A stretch of DNA of 64,000 bases from Bugulina stolonifera (GCA_935421135.1 OW285190.1:868001-932000), one strand, 5' to 3'. Positions 1-15,100 are shown, counted from the first letter of the stretch. Notes: generated by a model not told the origin, from the sequence alone. Numbers and translations: made by a program.

Positions 1-402
1 AACCTAGAGGCTTACTCTTGTAGGTGGGTAACTCCACCGGCGGATCCATACGACGATCGAGTTCATCCCCATCCTCGTTTAAGCATATCTCTACACCACT
101 TCTACGACTTAGGTCGATCCCGGATTCTATATGAATCTAGCGTCGGGCTTAAGATCCTAGAATACCAGATCTTTCATTGCACTCCTCTGGAGTATAAACT
201 CTACAGACCTATGTCGGTCCTGAGCCCTTTAATGAGTCTTAGCATCGGCCTACGTCAGATACATAATAACAAGAGCACCTAATAACTGTTCACTCTTTTA
301 TGTAATGTGTGGAAGGTCACTTGGTCGTCCTCTACCAACTTCCAAGCCCTTCCCATGCTCGTGCCTCGGCACCCGCATGTAAACAAGCACTAAAACATTA
401 CA
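1..402 (+). mobile_element. 3' part of a family 2 LTR, cut by the window edge
   Basis: AACCTAGAGGCTTACTCTTG and following bases align with 20501 onward for about 400 bp (shared GGTCGTCCTCTACCAAC and CTCGGCAC near the end) and finish at AAAACATTACA. The rest lies outside the window. Confidence 0.6.
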
Positions 403-2378
403 ATATTATAGTATCGTTATACCACTGCATTTGTTACATACATGCAGCCTAAAACAATGACAAATTACCTGATAGCATGAGGTATGATACACAATATGCT
501 AGTATAGAACATGCATGCACACCATGAATAATACAAGACAAATACTAAACTGACATCAAACATGGATAATGAATACAGGATGTCATAACAAAATAATATT
601 GGGCTGTACTTACATACATGTAATACAGAAGTTAAGATATCATATCCTAGGCTACATCTTGGTGTGTTCCTGAATCCTGATATTATAATAAAAAATTATG
701 TGAAAACAACAGTTTAGTAGAAATAATTGCTTTCAGTGATGTGCTCAGATTGCTTACAAATGAACGACTGATCCCTGAAAGCTACATGAATTCTGAGTGT
801 AACCCATATGAACCATTATAAAACCGCTGACACCTGTTGTTGCTGCAAAAATAATACACTACACAAAGGAACAGGTCTGCAGAAGTAATTGTCATGAAAC
901 CAAGTTGGTTAGAAAGGCAAAAACACTACTTTGGGCCCAGTGGCGTATCCACCGTTTCATAGTTGGTGGGGCCAATATGGTAGGGAGAGGGGAGATGGCG
1001 GTTCCACAAGGTGACACCATGGCAATAGAAAACATGGGTTATGGAAAACCTCTATATATTCTTTCTATATATGGAAAAATTCATCTAATATATGCAGGGT
1101 TGGGAATCGCCAATAGCATTCGATGTTCGATGGCGATTTTCGTTGGTCTATTCACCATCGATTCCACCTAATCGTTGGTTTCCAACAAAGCCATCGAGAT
1201 GCATGTATTTGTTGGTTTTATAGGGTTACAGCTGCATTCGATTGTCACCAAGTTGCTAATTGATCTGCTAGTAATGTTTAGTACAGGAAATAAATAAAAA
1301 GCCTCGTAGTTTAGTTCTTACCCTTTTAATAAAAAAAATGATGATAGACTGTTTTATTTAATAATAAAATAATAGCCACTATTTGCAAGCTAGGGTGAAA
1401 TGTGAGTGGCTAGCAATAAATAAGAAATAATAGCCTGGTATTTCTGGCTAAGATTTGCTATACATGTAAATACTTGGAGGCTAAAAAGAAACATGTAGGT
1501 AGAGGAGATAACTCTGAGCTATGAGAAAATGCAAATAAAACTGGTAATATTAGGCATGTTTGTTATAACATTTTAAAGTAATAGACAAAATTAGTAAAGA
1601 CAATAAATTTCTCCATTTTTACAAAAACCATACCCATATACATGTGCATTTTCTAGAATCGTCATCGATTGTAAAATCAATTGAAGTACAATCATTGATT
1701 TGGTAAAGTAACAATCGAATGCTTGTATTCTTTGGTTTAATCAGCATAATCGAAAATCGAATGCAAAAGTAGATCAAAGTTCCCAACCCTGAATATATGC
1801 AGCTGATATGTACAAAAAATCACATTCTCAAGATATATAAATATATTTATTTCAGATCTGCATGTACATTTAAATGTAGCAAAACTAAGTAAATTGTAAA
1901 TATCATGGTTTGAATTCTGCCTATACATACATGACAGCTTATTTTTCCCAGTAATTCCTCGATGTATCCTAGCATGGTTAGATACAAACTCAAACTGTTT
2001 ACCAATGTCATCATTGCTTATGGCATCCCATTTATTTATGGCATTCAGTGTCATACAAGAGTTAATCCATTTAGTAATTTTATGCTTGTTGTGCTAAAAG
2101 TCATACTTGAAAGAAGAGGAAACCAAAATGAGCTTGTTTTCTCATTATCAAAGCACTGTAAGTCACTCAGCTGTCATTTTCATTTGTACTCTCAAAAGTT
2201 GGCCGCATGAGTGTATACGGGCCTGTTCGGGCTAATATGTTATAATTTTTCATTTCAACACCGCCATTTCTTACTTACATTGGAGAAGTTATTTTTAAAG
2301 TCACCAAATAGCACTAAACTGGAGAATTTTATACTTTTTAAAGATAATTTTTTATTTAAATACATGTAATATACATTA
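403..2378. other. No gene recognised
   Basis: AT-rich sequence between an LTR fragment and a hAT-like element. Short frames at 905-1171 and 1737-2210 show no domain. A CATCGATT-rich mirror pattern (1085-1160 and 1655-1790) may be a decayed inverted-repeat element. Confidence 0.5.
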
Positions 2379-2968
2379 GAGGTGGAACGAAAGTCGTCTA
2401 GAGATGGCAATTAGTATTCGAGACTGGAAAACAAATAGCAACTAATAATTTTTTTATAATGAAATGATAATTATAATACAATTAATTGCGCTAATCAACA
2501 GTAAATTTATCAAATAGAAAATCATTATTCAAATTATTTAGTACTACTACCTTCATGTATATTCCCAGCACGACTGTCAATCACCACTCCCAAAATGCAA
2601 AGTTATGTCCTTACTAAAAGTCGTCATTAAAGGAAACATAACTCCATCCTAATTTGTCAAATTACATTATTATAAATATTATTTTAGTACCTATGTACAT
2701 GCAATGTAATGTACATGTGCAATATATTTCACAGTCTCCTGTTCACCTTTTATTGAAATGCATAATCCGGATAATGATAAAATACAGTTTACAGAGTAGC
2801 AATTGAAACTATTGGAGTTCTAACATGCATATATATAAAATTTGGCACACCTTTTAGGAAAATTCCCTTGAATCCTAAAACCCAGTCACGTCTGGCCTCG
2901 AATTTTTAGAAGTAGTGTCTCGAATCTCGTCTCGAATCAAAAAAATGCTGTCTCGTTCCACCTCTAAT
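2379..2968. mobile_element. Second copy of the TAGAGGTGG hAT-like family
   Basis: The same ends and body as 5385-6114. The flanks are ATATACAT and ATATAATA, an imperfect 8-bp duplication. It lies just beyond the STYXL1 stop codon on its 3' side. Confidence 0.8.
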
Positions 2969-3146
2969 ATAATACATCCAAGTTATGTCCAGGGATTCTG
3001 CTACTTGTCCAGGGAGTTTGAGCAGAGGAGACCAGATTTTTTGCTCTTGGTCCTTGGCAAGTATGGTGGTAGTAGTAGTAGTGGTAGCAGTTATAATAGT
3101 ACTACTGGGTGTCATGATAGTAGTAGCAGTGGTAGCAAGTAATCAG

Positions 3147-6100
3147 CTACTGCCAATTCTGGAGCTGAGTTAACAAAGCAGTGTTCGGACAGGCATTTAT
3201 ATTACATCTCCTCACCAGCTCATAGCTTTCCTGAAACAATAAACAGTGATAGTGCAAGGTAAGATCTAGCAGGGAGTTAAAAGTGCAAACGAACAGTTCG
3301 AAACAGGAAGTTCCACAACCGGACAGTTTGAAACTGTGTAGATTACATTTAGAAGAACACAACTCACAGGTAATCAATTTTAATTAATTAACTTAACTAT
3401 TTAAATAAAAAAAATAAAAAAATAAAAATTAGTTGAAATCTGGTGGTTGGGGTTTCGAACTGTCTGGTTTCAAAACGTCCCGCTTTGAACAGTCGCAAAT
3501 GCAGTTAAAAGTAACCCTACATCCATACTTCATAATTCTTATACAATATTGACCAAAAATACTTGGTGTTTGACTAGTTAAACTAGTTAAGTTTGTTGCT
3601 GTCAACTTGGAAGTTTGATAATTATACTATTATAGCAATGATCAGATAGTTTACTACTTATATGTAGCCTACCTGGATATAAGCATATTCATTAAATTGT
3701 ATATATGATTTAATACCTATCCTAGAGTTTTGAAAATTCTGTCTATTGTCTACATTCATTACATCTGATTTATAGAAGAGAGGGCAATTCTAGGTAATAG
3801 GCTTGTAAAATACTCTGAGGCCTACCCACCTGCATGGTTGGCTTAGTCTGATTGGTATGCATAAGGTAAGCTATACATAGTGCAGCAGCCCGACTGTAGC
3901 CCAGGTCAGAGTACACCAAAACAGGTAACTGTTTCTCTCTATGCATGTCTATGAATGCACATGCATTATTTAGATAGGGTGTAATCTCACTTGCTGTAAA
4001 TATACATCATCATTTGTTAAAGGGGGCAAGAAGTCCTCACAGTACTGTCATAGATGAATCACCACTCATCACAGACATTATGTACAATGTATATATAGCA
4101 ATGTTGACATTATGATTGAAGCGCAGGGTGTTGATTATCACCTCACCATTCTGCACATGTCTTAAACGCACACCAACATCAGCCAACCTACTATCAAATA
4201 ATGTAATGTGCTGTCAGGTTGCTGGGCTCGACAAACATTCCATTTTTATTATAAGGTAAGCTCAGTAGACAAGCTAAGCAATGTGGTGAATGTACCACTT
4301 CTACCAAGAAAGCAACCTGTAGGCCCATACAGGGTTGATGGTCCAGGTAACGCATGGGCCAATTGTTCTTTTTCGGCCTTCGGAGCCTCGTTCTGGAGCA
4401 AATCGGTGCGCCATTTGTTCGGCTACGCAAAGACTAACATGTTGGTCTCAGTAGAGAGGGGATTTATCCAAATGTAAGTTAACAGTATAGCACTGAAAAT
4501 TATAATATATCCAATATATATAATATATACATGTATCTACAAAGTACATAGCTTTAGAACTTTGGTTCAGTGGATTCTACACCTTTGCTACACCTTTGCT
4601 GTAAGTATACAGTATTGCCAAGGTGTGCTCCTAGGCATATATCTCTGAGCCAGAGCCGTTGACTGTGAGAGTTACGCCACTAGAAGTAAACAAGGGGCCA
4701 TATTGGGCCCATGTAACAAAGGATTACATTGGTCCAATCTTTCTATTGGCAATTTTGATTGGTTCTATCATGGGCCCAACATGGCATCCATAATGTTCCC
4801 CCAGTGACGCAACTCTCACAATAAACAGCTCTGCTCTGATGAGGTGTCAAGCACCGAGACAGTACACTGTATGTTAATTAGTTAGTTGGTTAGTTAGTTG
4901 GTTAGTTGGTTGGTTGGTTGGTTGGTTGGTTGGTTGGTTGGTTGGTTGGTTGGTTGGTTGGTTGGTTGGTTGGTTGGTTGGTTGGTTGGTTGGTTGGTTG
5001 GTTGGTTGGTTGGTTGGTTGGTTGGTTGGTTGGTTGGTTGGTTGGTTGGTTGGTTGGTTGGTTGGTTGGTTGGTTGGTTGGTTGGTTGGTTGGTTGGTTG
5101 GTTGGTTGGTTGGTTGGTTGGTTAGCTAGTTTATTCCTGTCTCCAACGTATGTCTGAGAAATATTGTAATGGTCTTTGGGTTTTGGTACTGTTGTCCTAA
5201 GACGACTCCCAAGTCCAAAATGAAGTGCCTATGAGTGGTGCTAGGCCTCCTCATTACATGAAAGATTAACAGGTACTAGTAGTCAAATAACTACCAAAGA
5301 CGACCCATATGATCCTGAGTCAATGCTTGTTTGCTATACTGAGAAAGAGAGTGATCCGACCTAGTAAGAAGTTCAGGTTGCAAGTAGAGGTGGACTGAGA
5401 CTCGAGATTACTCGAGTCTCGTATCGACTTGTCTTGTCTCGAAAGTCGTCTCGAGATGACAATTAGTATTCGAGACTGGTAAACAAATAGCAGCTAATAA
5501 TTTTTATTTCTAATAAATTAATAATTATAATACAACTAATTGCTAATCAACAATAAATCTATCAAATAGAAAATCATTATTCAAATTGTTTAGTAATACT
5601 ACCTACATGTACATTCCCAGCACTGATTTCCTAGTAACAGCATTGCAGCTAACGCTGAGCTACTAGTCCATCACTAAAAGCCATACAGAATTACTAACGA
5701 CTGTCAATCAGCACTCCCACAATGCAATGTTACGTCCTTACCCAAAGTTGTCTACTCGTGAGATTATTTCATTAAAGGAAACATAACTCCATACTAATTT
5801 GTCAAATTACATTTTATTATTTTAGTACCCATGTACCGTGTACATGCAATGTAATGTACATGGAATACATGTGCAATATATTTCACAGCCTCCTGTTCAA
5901 CTTTTATTGAAATGCATAAAGATAAAATACAGAGTTTACAGAGTAGCAATGGAAACTATTGGAGTTTCAACATGCAGATACATGTATATAAAATTTGGCA
6001 AACTTTTTAGAAAATTTCCCTTGAATCTTAAAACCCAGTCTCGTCTCGAACTTTTTAGAAGTAGTGTCTCGAATCTCGTCTCGAATTCAAAAATGCTGTC

Positions 6101-9100
6101 TCGTTCCACCTCTAGTTGCAAGGTCGAGGACCTTAACGACTAGAATGACCTATCTACGAAGTGAAAGTCTCTGTATATAAGTATAGATGTGTCTTTATTG
6201 AGATCCAAGCATGAACTGAGACAGCAATAGGAAAAACAATGCCCTTCATATAGTAATAGAACTTCCGGAGGAAGTTCCGGTAAAAAGGCCGACGTAGTGT
6301 CGTAAAAAGACGACGTAGGGTCGTCCGGAAATTGCGCAACAATATGGCGGCCGGAAGCCCGAGGGCCGACCCGAAATAGGTCGGGTTTGACAAAAGATGC
6401 TTAAAATCATCTAGATCATATGCAAAATCAATATCAAGTATTTCTGAGAGGTCGGGCCTCTTTACATAGGTATAAAAAGGGTTACAATGACTCGGTAATT
6501 CTTACTACAAGTATGTAATTATCAGTGTATGGTTAGCCATGCATAACAATGTAGGTATGAATATCAAAACAGGTAAGTGCAAGAGAACAAGTGTCAGATG
6601 AGTAGTGCTGTGGCGTCTGCGGGCCTTTCTCACAACTGCCTATGTATTTGCTTTAAAGTTCAGTTTGTTATCAACAACTGTGCCCAGATATTTGAAAGAG
6701 TTCACCTGCTCTACTGCAGTGCCACCAATGACTAGATTATCACAAGTGGGGTTGTCCCTCATGTTACTGATGATGAGCTCTTTAGTTTTGGTGACATTTA
6801 GGACTAGTTCATTAGATTGGAACCAGTCAATGAGCTCAGTAGCCGCAGTTGGTAGGGTTGATGGCATATTTTTGCTGAGTAGCTCAAGTAGGATAGTATC
6901 GTCAGCATACTTAACAAGATGATACGAGTCGTAGGCAGGGATAGGCATGGCTTGAATATATAGCGAGAACAGCACAGGACTTAATACACACCCTTGCGGG
7001 CTGCCGATAGACATAGTGCGGCTAGCAGAGGTACTAGCGTTAGTTACGGCACGTTGAGATCTATTAGTCATGAAACTGAAGATCAGGTTGATGATGTTGA
7101 CATTAAGTTCCATATTTATGGGCTGGTGCGTTAAGATGGTGGGGCTGATTGTATTGAACGCACTAGTAAAGTCTATAAATAGACATCTGGCAAAGTTTTT
7201 AGCGTTGCTCTCTATGTGAAATATTACAGTGTCCAGCAGGTAGGCTACCGCATCCTCAGTCGACTTATTTGGTTGGTAGGCAAACTGCCGTTGATCAGTT
7301 AGATACGAGATAATGAATCTGGGCAGCAGTCTCTCAAACACTTTAGCCATATCTGCTGTCAGAGCCACCGGTCTGAAGTCCTTAGGGGCCGAAGCCCCAG
7401 GGGACTTAGGGATAGGTATAATAAATGATCTCTTCCATGATGATGGAAACTGGCCTTGTTTGATACAGCAGTTGAAGAGATCACACAACGGCCCACCGAG
7501 TGAGTGCGCTGCCAGTTTTAGAACTCTGCCAGGTTATGTTGTCCGGTGCTTTTTTTGATGTTAATACCTTTCAGTGCAGTGATGACATCTGCTACCTCAA
7601 GTGAAAGACACTAGTTTGACAGGGGTGGTAAGTCTGGTGGTTGTAGGTCTTTCTCAAACCGCAGGTAGAAGTCGTTGAGCGTATTGGGTGGTAGGTTACA
7701 CTCACTGGGTTTCGTTTTATTTATGCGTAGCAAGGTTTTCAAGTTGGACCATGATCTTTTGTACGCAGGTTGAGTATATAATTATACACATTGTATACCA
7801 GTGTATGTCGTATATATCATATATAAATATCCGAATATGCCTTATAATACACGATACATTAATATATGAGATACATGGTTATACAATGTATCAACTGATT
7901 CAGCGGATTAGTCCATACCTATACAGTAGATCATTAGAGTAACATAGATTATAGTATCCGACTTACTATTGTCATCTTGTATTGGGATAGCCATATTATG
8001 CTCATCCTCTGTGACATCACTGATATTCTCTGTGCTGCAGCAAATCTTCCCACGGATTTTAAGGTCTTTTGTTATGTACTCTGCATTTCCTTGTCGATTG
8101 TTACCAAGGTATAGTGCAGCTGGTATGATTTCAATAGGGTAGGTTTTTATATCGTCAAGTTCCTAAAATACAACCACAGTTTTATACATATTTATACACC
8201 GGCATGCATAGCGCTATGCTAAAAATAGTCATACATATCTATAATATATAGACGTACATCGCGCACAATCATACATATTCATATTATACGCTCGAAATAG
8301 CGCCAGTAGAGTGCTCTAGAAACTGGTGTTGCTACCAATTTCGAGCGTCCTCTTCTTTAGGTACCAGGTCTGGAACAGACATTGGTGATCATATCTTGCG
8401 ACTCACTCCTCAGATCAGCCTTTCTCATGAGATTTATGTTTCCTTGCTTGATGTTACCTCCTGATATTCAGTTATTCAAACTATCTAAGAATAACTGGAT
8501 ATCAGGAGGTAACATCAAGCAAGGAAACATAAATTTCATGAGAAAGGCTGATCTGACGAGTGAGTGGCAAGACATGATCACCAAAGTCTGTTCCAGACCT
8601 GGTACCTAAAGAAGAAGACGCTCGAAATTGGTAGCAATATCAATTTCTAGAGCACTCTACTGGGAGATACACTAAACTGTGAACCTTGTGCGATTCTCGC
8701 TGTCTCTGGCAGCTTGAGAACTCTGGTTCAGTGTATTTCACACCTTTTAAACACGCTTTGCTGTAAGTATATGGTATTGCCAAAGTGTGTTGCTAGGTAT
8801 ATCTCTGAGCTGCACTGATGAGGTGTCAAACACCAAAACGTACACTGTATGATTGTAGCTTGGCATTATATTATATATACATGTATATATATATAATATA
8901 ATGACAAGCTACAATCATACATATTCATATTATATATATATAATATAATGCCCAGCTACAATCATACATACTTATACATAGACGTACATAGTCATACCTG
9001 TGGCAGCCACATGATTTTTTGTGTCCGTAAGAACGGGTAGAGGGCTGAGAATCTCTCGTAGCCACCACATAATATACGTACAGGGTTTCTACTTCCTTTA

Positions 9101-12100
9101 TCAGCCAAGAGTCTGCCACACCGCATCGCTGGGGTATCTAGATATATAAATGCACTACAGGTCATCTTACTACATACATGCTTGTCTATGTTAAAGGTAA
9201 TTGTCAACCCATTATATTATACTCTCACCACTAACTTACCAAGGTCATCCAAAGACTCAGAGGTGCCGTCATACACAACGATATACGTCTTACATTCTAA
9301 CTCGGCATCATGAACAACAGTAAATTCTTCATTGCTATCCTACAATTCAGTATACATGTACAGATCCTTATTTGTGCATATGCAGAACAGGAAATGCATG
9401 GCCGTAACTATCTAGGCGGCTCAGGCGGCCCTAGCCGCCTGAACTTTTTGTTAAAAGAAGAAAAAATCAAGCTATTATCGGAAGGCATAGTTACTGTGCC
9501 TCACATAATATAAACATACTCTGATGAAAATGATGCTATGATGTGTATCATTATATTTATGGCTAATTTTCGCGCGAAGCCACTGCTGATTTGATAGCGT
9601 AGTTGGTAGAGTGCTTGGTCTTCATGCATAGGGACACGAGTTCGAATCCCACTGAGGGACAATTTTTTTTTCATTTTTCAATTAGCTATACAATGACAAT
9701 ACTAATCTCAGCTGTAGATAGGATCACTGCATCTGTAATTCTGTATTCAACAATAGGAAATGCCCTAAGATTGCATGCACAGTGTGCCCACCCACCTCAT
9801 TTGTTCCACTTCGAACACTGTTCTTCAGAGTTTGCGAACCCTAGAATACCACTCTCCATTTCTATCCATCAACTAAATTTGCACTATTTCCCCTCTTATT
9901 AATGTGTGCACATTTTTGGGCCTAAGTCATGTAATGATGTAAAGGACTACAATGGTACGTCATGGCCAAGCCAAACAGAGAAGCACTATTTTGCAGTATA
10001 CTAATTTGAAGTTTACTATTTGCAGATTACTATGCAACACTTTGTACTTTTGTACCATCACGTATAGCTCAAATATGGCTGTTTTTGTGTGAATTTTCAA
10101 AAACTTTCTAGTGGGAGGTGCCCCATCCTCCTTCTGCCCCCATCCGCACACACCCTCCCCACACCGCTACTGTTAGCCAGTCCAATTTTGGCCGCCTCAA
10201 CTTTTTCAGGAAAGTTACCCCCCTGAAATGGTGTACATAATTATACAATATACCTAGATATATAACTGATTTAATTATGCACATTTGAAAAACTAAAACA
10301 AAATTTATATATGGGGTGATCTTGGAAGGAATTTATCATTGAGCAAAATAACTCATTCCTGACTCGGGTTTGAACCCGAAGTCGCTACGACACCAAATCA
10401 CCTAGCACACTAAACAGAACACATTACCACTACACCAGCCCAACACCTAATCACCCAGCACAGTGAACAGAACGCATTACCACTACACCAACCCAACACC
10501 TAATCACCCAGCACAGTGAACAGAACGCATTACCACTACACCAACCCAACACCTAATCACCCAGCACAGTGAACAGAACGCATTACCACTACACCAACTC
10601 AATGCAACAAAGGTACGGCCGAAATCGCAATTTTTGAAGTTGTCTCTAATAGGCCCTTGGTTCACTATAGCCCGATAGCCTGTCAACTGTGCAATGGGCA
10701 TGGCTTCGGCAGGGCGGATGAAACAAGCCTCGACAAAAACTTCTTCAGCAGATAACAAGAGAATGCTTTCACCAAAAGCTTTGAAATTTGGCAGAAAGGT
10801 TCTTTATAGTTTGAAGTTTCTGTTGTTTGCTGTGGAGCTTACAATCCTTCTTGATTGACGAGCTATTACAGAAAAACTAGTCACAATATTGAGACGATGA
10901 CTCCACACAGTGACGCTACCAAGCGTGCAGCTGATAACATTACGTGAAGCAGATAACGCAACGATACAATGTAGCCCGATAGCCTGTCAACTGCGCGATG
11001 GGCATGGCTTCGGCAGGGCGGATGAAACAAGCCTCGACAAAAACTTCTTCAGCAGATAACAAGAGAATGCTTTCACCAAAAGCTTTGAAATTTGGCAGAA
11101 AAGTTCTTTATAGTTCGAAGCTTCTGTTGTTTGCTGTGGAGCTTACAATTCTTCTTGATTAACGAGCTATTACAGAAAAACTATTCACTATATTGAGAGA
11201 TGACTCAAAACAGTGACGCGTGCAGCTGATAACATAACGTGAAGCAGATAACACAACGCGACAATGTAGCCACAAGTATTTCTCCCCATTGCCACTACAA
11301 ACTATAAATAAGCCGACAGCAGCTTTTGGGTGCGAAATTCTACATCTTTTGTATATCAGTGAACAAAATAACTGTACATGTACATGTATATCAAATGCAA
11401 TCTGTCTCAGATTTATGATATACACCCATAATCCAGGCTAATGGAAGCATTTTTGAATAAGTAGTAAGAGTAAGTTCACACTGAAGCAGCACTAACATCA
11501 CATCACATCACATTTTGTGTAGATCAGATTAGAAAACTCTTTCACAATACACAACAGATATAAAACCATAAAATGACTTCAACTAGACAAAATGCAAGGG
11601 TAGCTGCTAGATAATACCTGATATATTATATTTTAGCTATCTACCTACTAACATACTAGTGCAATATAAATATACAATGTACTGTGAGCTGAGAAACAAT
11701 CTGCTCCAAAGTCTTAAAAAATCAAAACAGAATCAGAACTAAAAATGGGACGCTTACACATTACTGCATCAAACATTTGAATTTTATTCACGAACTAACT
11801 ATAAGGGCAGAAAAACTGGTAATGTCAACTGTGTAAGGAGGTTTGCCAGAGAGATGGGCACAGCATAACTTATTTCGTTGCATATTCTTCAATTCCAGAA
11901 TACAGGCTGAGAAAGTAGTGCATATCTTTCGTGGACGGGTCTTTTGTGGGCTGCATTAGTAAGTAGGCTACTCAATGCTGTGTACACCACCATAACTCTA
12001 AGCCAGATGCACCAAGTTCAAGATTACCTGGAGAAGCATCAAAACAAATAGAAGACAGCGACATTAACTGCTTAAATTGTGTACATATTATAGCAAAGTG

Positions 12101-15100
12101 CAAAGTTATTTATTGGGCATCTTAGGGTTATTTACTGCGCATGATAAAAATAATTCTATTTGCTATACTTGCAATGTACATGCATGTACATAGTGTGACC
12201 ATTTCTATACTGTACTCACCAAAGATTCAAATCTACACACACTTGATGCCGCTCCCTCTACTAACTGTCACAACAGTCCTCTGGCTATCCCCATCAATAA
12301 TGCAGCATTTACTGGCATCACCCCACAGTCCTCAAGTAGTGGCACTTCCAGATCCAGCTCTACACCAGCTAGAGGTAAACAAATAACGCACAGTTACAAC
12401 TGTATAAGTATGGCCAAATACAAAATCGTTAGACAGCTTCTGAGGTTATTTATTGTGCATGGTATTCTACACGGTGTCTTGAAACTTTTACCAGCCAGTC
12501 AAACTAGTACAACTGAAGCATCAACTACTGACTTAATGACATAACCTACTGCACAACGATTTCTAGTTGTACTGCATTGATTCCAGTAAAAATAGCCCCA
12601 CTCTGACAGTCCATTTAATAATTTGGACATCTCAACCTGGCAGCAGTTATTACTAAAGTAATCTAACAATACAGTACAATAACCACACACTACTCACCAA
12701 CAGCTACAAGTACACCTACTGTACATCCATACTACACCTACATGTAGGCCTACACCTATACACACATGCACATGCACTCCCATCAGCATTAATGTTCATG
12801 TGCTTGAAAATAACTATTAGGTTACAACATTTATTTGAATGGCCCACCTGAAGTATGAGAATTTTAGAGGTGGCCCACTTAGAATAAACTTTGGCCAGCC
12901 CTGTACTATAATATCATCAAGAGCCAGAGTGTTAGCTGTTTTGGTACCACCTATGTGTAACAATTGCCAGCCAGTCAAACTAATACAATTGAAGCATCAA
13001 CTAAAGGTAGCGTTGTGTAATGACATAACCTACTGCACACCAATTCCTAGTTGTACTGCTTTGATTCCAGTAAAAGTAGCCCTACTCTACTGTCACAATG
13101 TATATACATGTACATACAGAGCTATGTAAATCCAGTAAGCTACGAGTCTGATGGCTACATGTGGTGTGATTTAGCCTATATGTACAATGTATAATATATT
13201 GAGGCAGGTTGACAACCTATACATACCCACTGTCACATGTAGTTGTACGGTTCTCCAACCACCTGATGATTCTCTCTCTGCTAATAACGCTGGCAATAAC
13301 TGCTGTCAATGTGATCATGTTCTAGTTTGAGTGACACCACCATAAATACCCAAAGGAGAGGTCTCTTTAGGCAAGGTTGGCTTACCTCCACTCCAGCTAC
13401 AGATAAAAACATGTACAATTACATGTACTCACTTTTCAAACATAACTATCCTCATTGCGTTCAACTGGATCTATCTTCATGGCATTAACATTAGTTTTAA
13501 TTAAATTTTGCTTCAGTCAAGAAGTTAAACATTGCTGTAGGCCGAGACAGTAAACAGCAATGAGGCCTGTTTTAACACTACACACAATCGTTAGTACTAG
13601 CATGCAGCTCTACTAATAACTAGCACTAAGCTATGGGCTATTAATAGCTTGCTTGGTTGCCTGTACAGACAGTTGGCATCTAGCCAGCTCACAGACTGCC
13701 TACTAGCACTGACTGAACTACAGTAGCCAAATGATGTGACCTGGGGCAGTCTCAGAAACCCTGTGAATGGGCATGTACATGCAGAGCCAAAATCTTGAAC
13801 TAACTTATAGTAAGTCACTGTAGGTGCTAAGCCACATTCGCCTATAAGAATGCACACTCATTCTGCCAGTCACTCTGCTTCAAGCTTGAATTCCAATATC
13901 ATTCAGAACTGTTTAACCCACACCATAGTACAATTATGAGGCAGTAATGACTAGCAACGCAGAATCTCGCCTGTCCCATACACCTACAGCTACATGCACC
14001 TCTATAGCTACATGCACGCCTACAGCTACATGCACGCCTACAGCTACATGCACGCCTACAGCTACATGCACGCCTACAGCTAGGCTACATGAACGCCTAC
14101 AGCTACATGCACGCCTACAGCTACATGCACGCCTACAGCTACATGCACGCCTACAGCTACATGCACGCCTACAGCTACATGCACGCCTACAGCTACATGC
14201 ACGCCTACAGCTACATGCACGCCTACAACTACGTGCACGCCTACAGCTACGTGCACGCCTACAGCTACATGCACGCCTACAGCTACATGCACGCCTACAG
14301 CTACATGCACGCCTACACATACACCTAATATATGCACCTACATTTTGTACATCTACATTGTAAACCTACACCTACACCCAGAGCTACACCTATACCTACA
14401 CTGTATAACGCACACTTACACATGCACATACACTTCTGCATACATTAGTATACATGTACCTAAGTTACAACATTTAATTGAAACAAGAATAAAGTGGCCC
14501 ACCTCAAGCATGCAAATTTTAGATCTGGCCAACTTCAAAAAAGGTTTGGCCAGCCCTATCGAAGTACAACTACTAACTAACCTACCAGTCGACCTCCAAT
14601 TAGGTTAGTAATACAGATGCCAGTACATCACCGCAGCATAATCTATAGTCAAAGACTGACATGTGACGAATGCAATAAACCTAGTAGGCCCACAACTACT
14701 AACCTTAGATATTAATACCTACCACTGTATGACAGTCATTGGATTTCCCAGGAGAGAAAACGTACAGCAGGGGGTGTGATTGAAAGCTCTTGACTGGAGG
14801 CAACCTGACCAAGTACCTGATGGAGAACAGCAAATTCCAGGAAAACAGGTGAATAACCGGTTCAGTGTTCTCATTTAGCATAATGGTTCTTATCTGCAAA
14901 TAACAGATACATGTACCATTTAAATTTGTATTTCACAGTAATCGATATAACAGCATTAATGACTTGATGATTTGATGGCAGCTAAAGCTGATATGCACAT
15001 GCATGACTGTCAATGGTTAGCTGAACTAGATTCGTCGGTATTTTAACAGGCAGTGCAGAGTTGAGCGGCTAGCATTCCAGCTACAAGACTACATCTCTGT

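Noticed and set aside
1085..1790. Inverted ATCGATT-rich blocks as an element
   Set aside because: The similarity is too short and broken to define ends; mentioned only as a possibility in the region note.
4898..5157. Open frames encoding VGWL repeats
   Set aside because: Pure product of the TTGG microsatellite; all frames are open and no gene signals surround it.
8382..8609. 75-codon open frame
   Set aside because: It spans the centre of a perfect hairpin and encodes both arms; no family match and no splice support.
9590..9670. Functional tRNA gene
   Set aside because: A and B boxes are present but the T-stem and acceptor stem do not pair; best seen as a SINE head.
9700..9790. Candidate missing N-terminal exon of STYXL1
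   Set aside because: A minus-strand stretch with an [13 protein letters not shown] reading looked tempting, but it lies on the wrong side of the exon at 17372 and lacks splice sites.
13934..14363. Long open frames on both strands
   Set aside because: Caused by the 18-bp period of the minisatellite; present in several frames at once.
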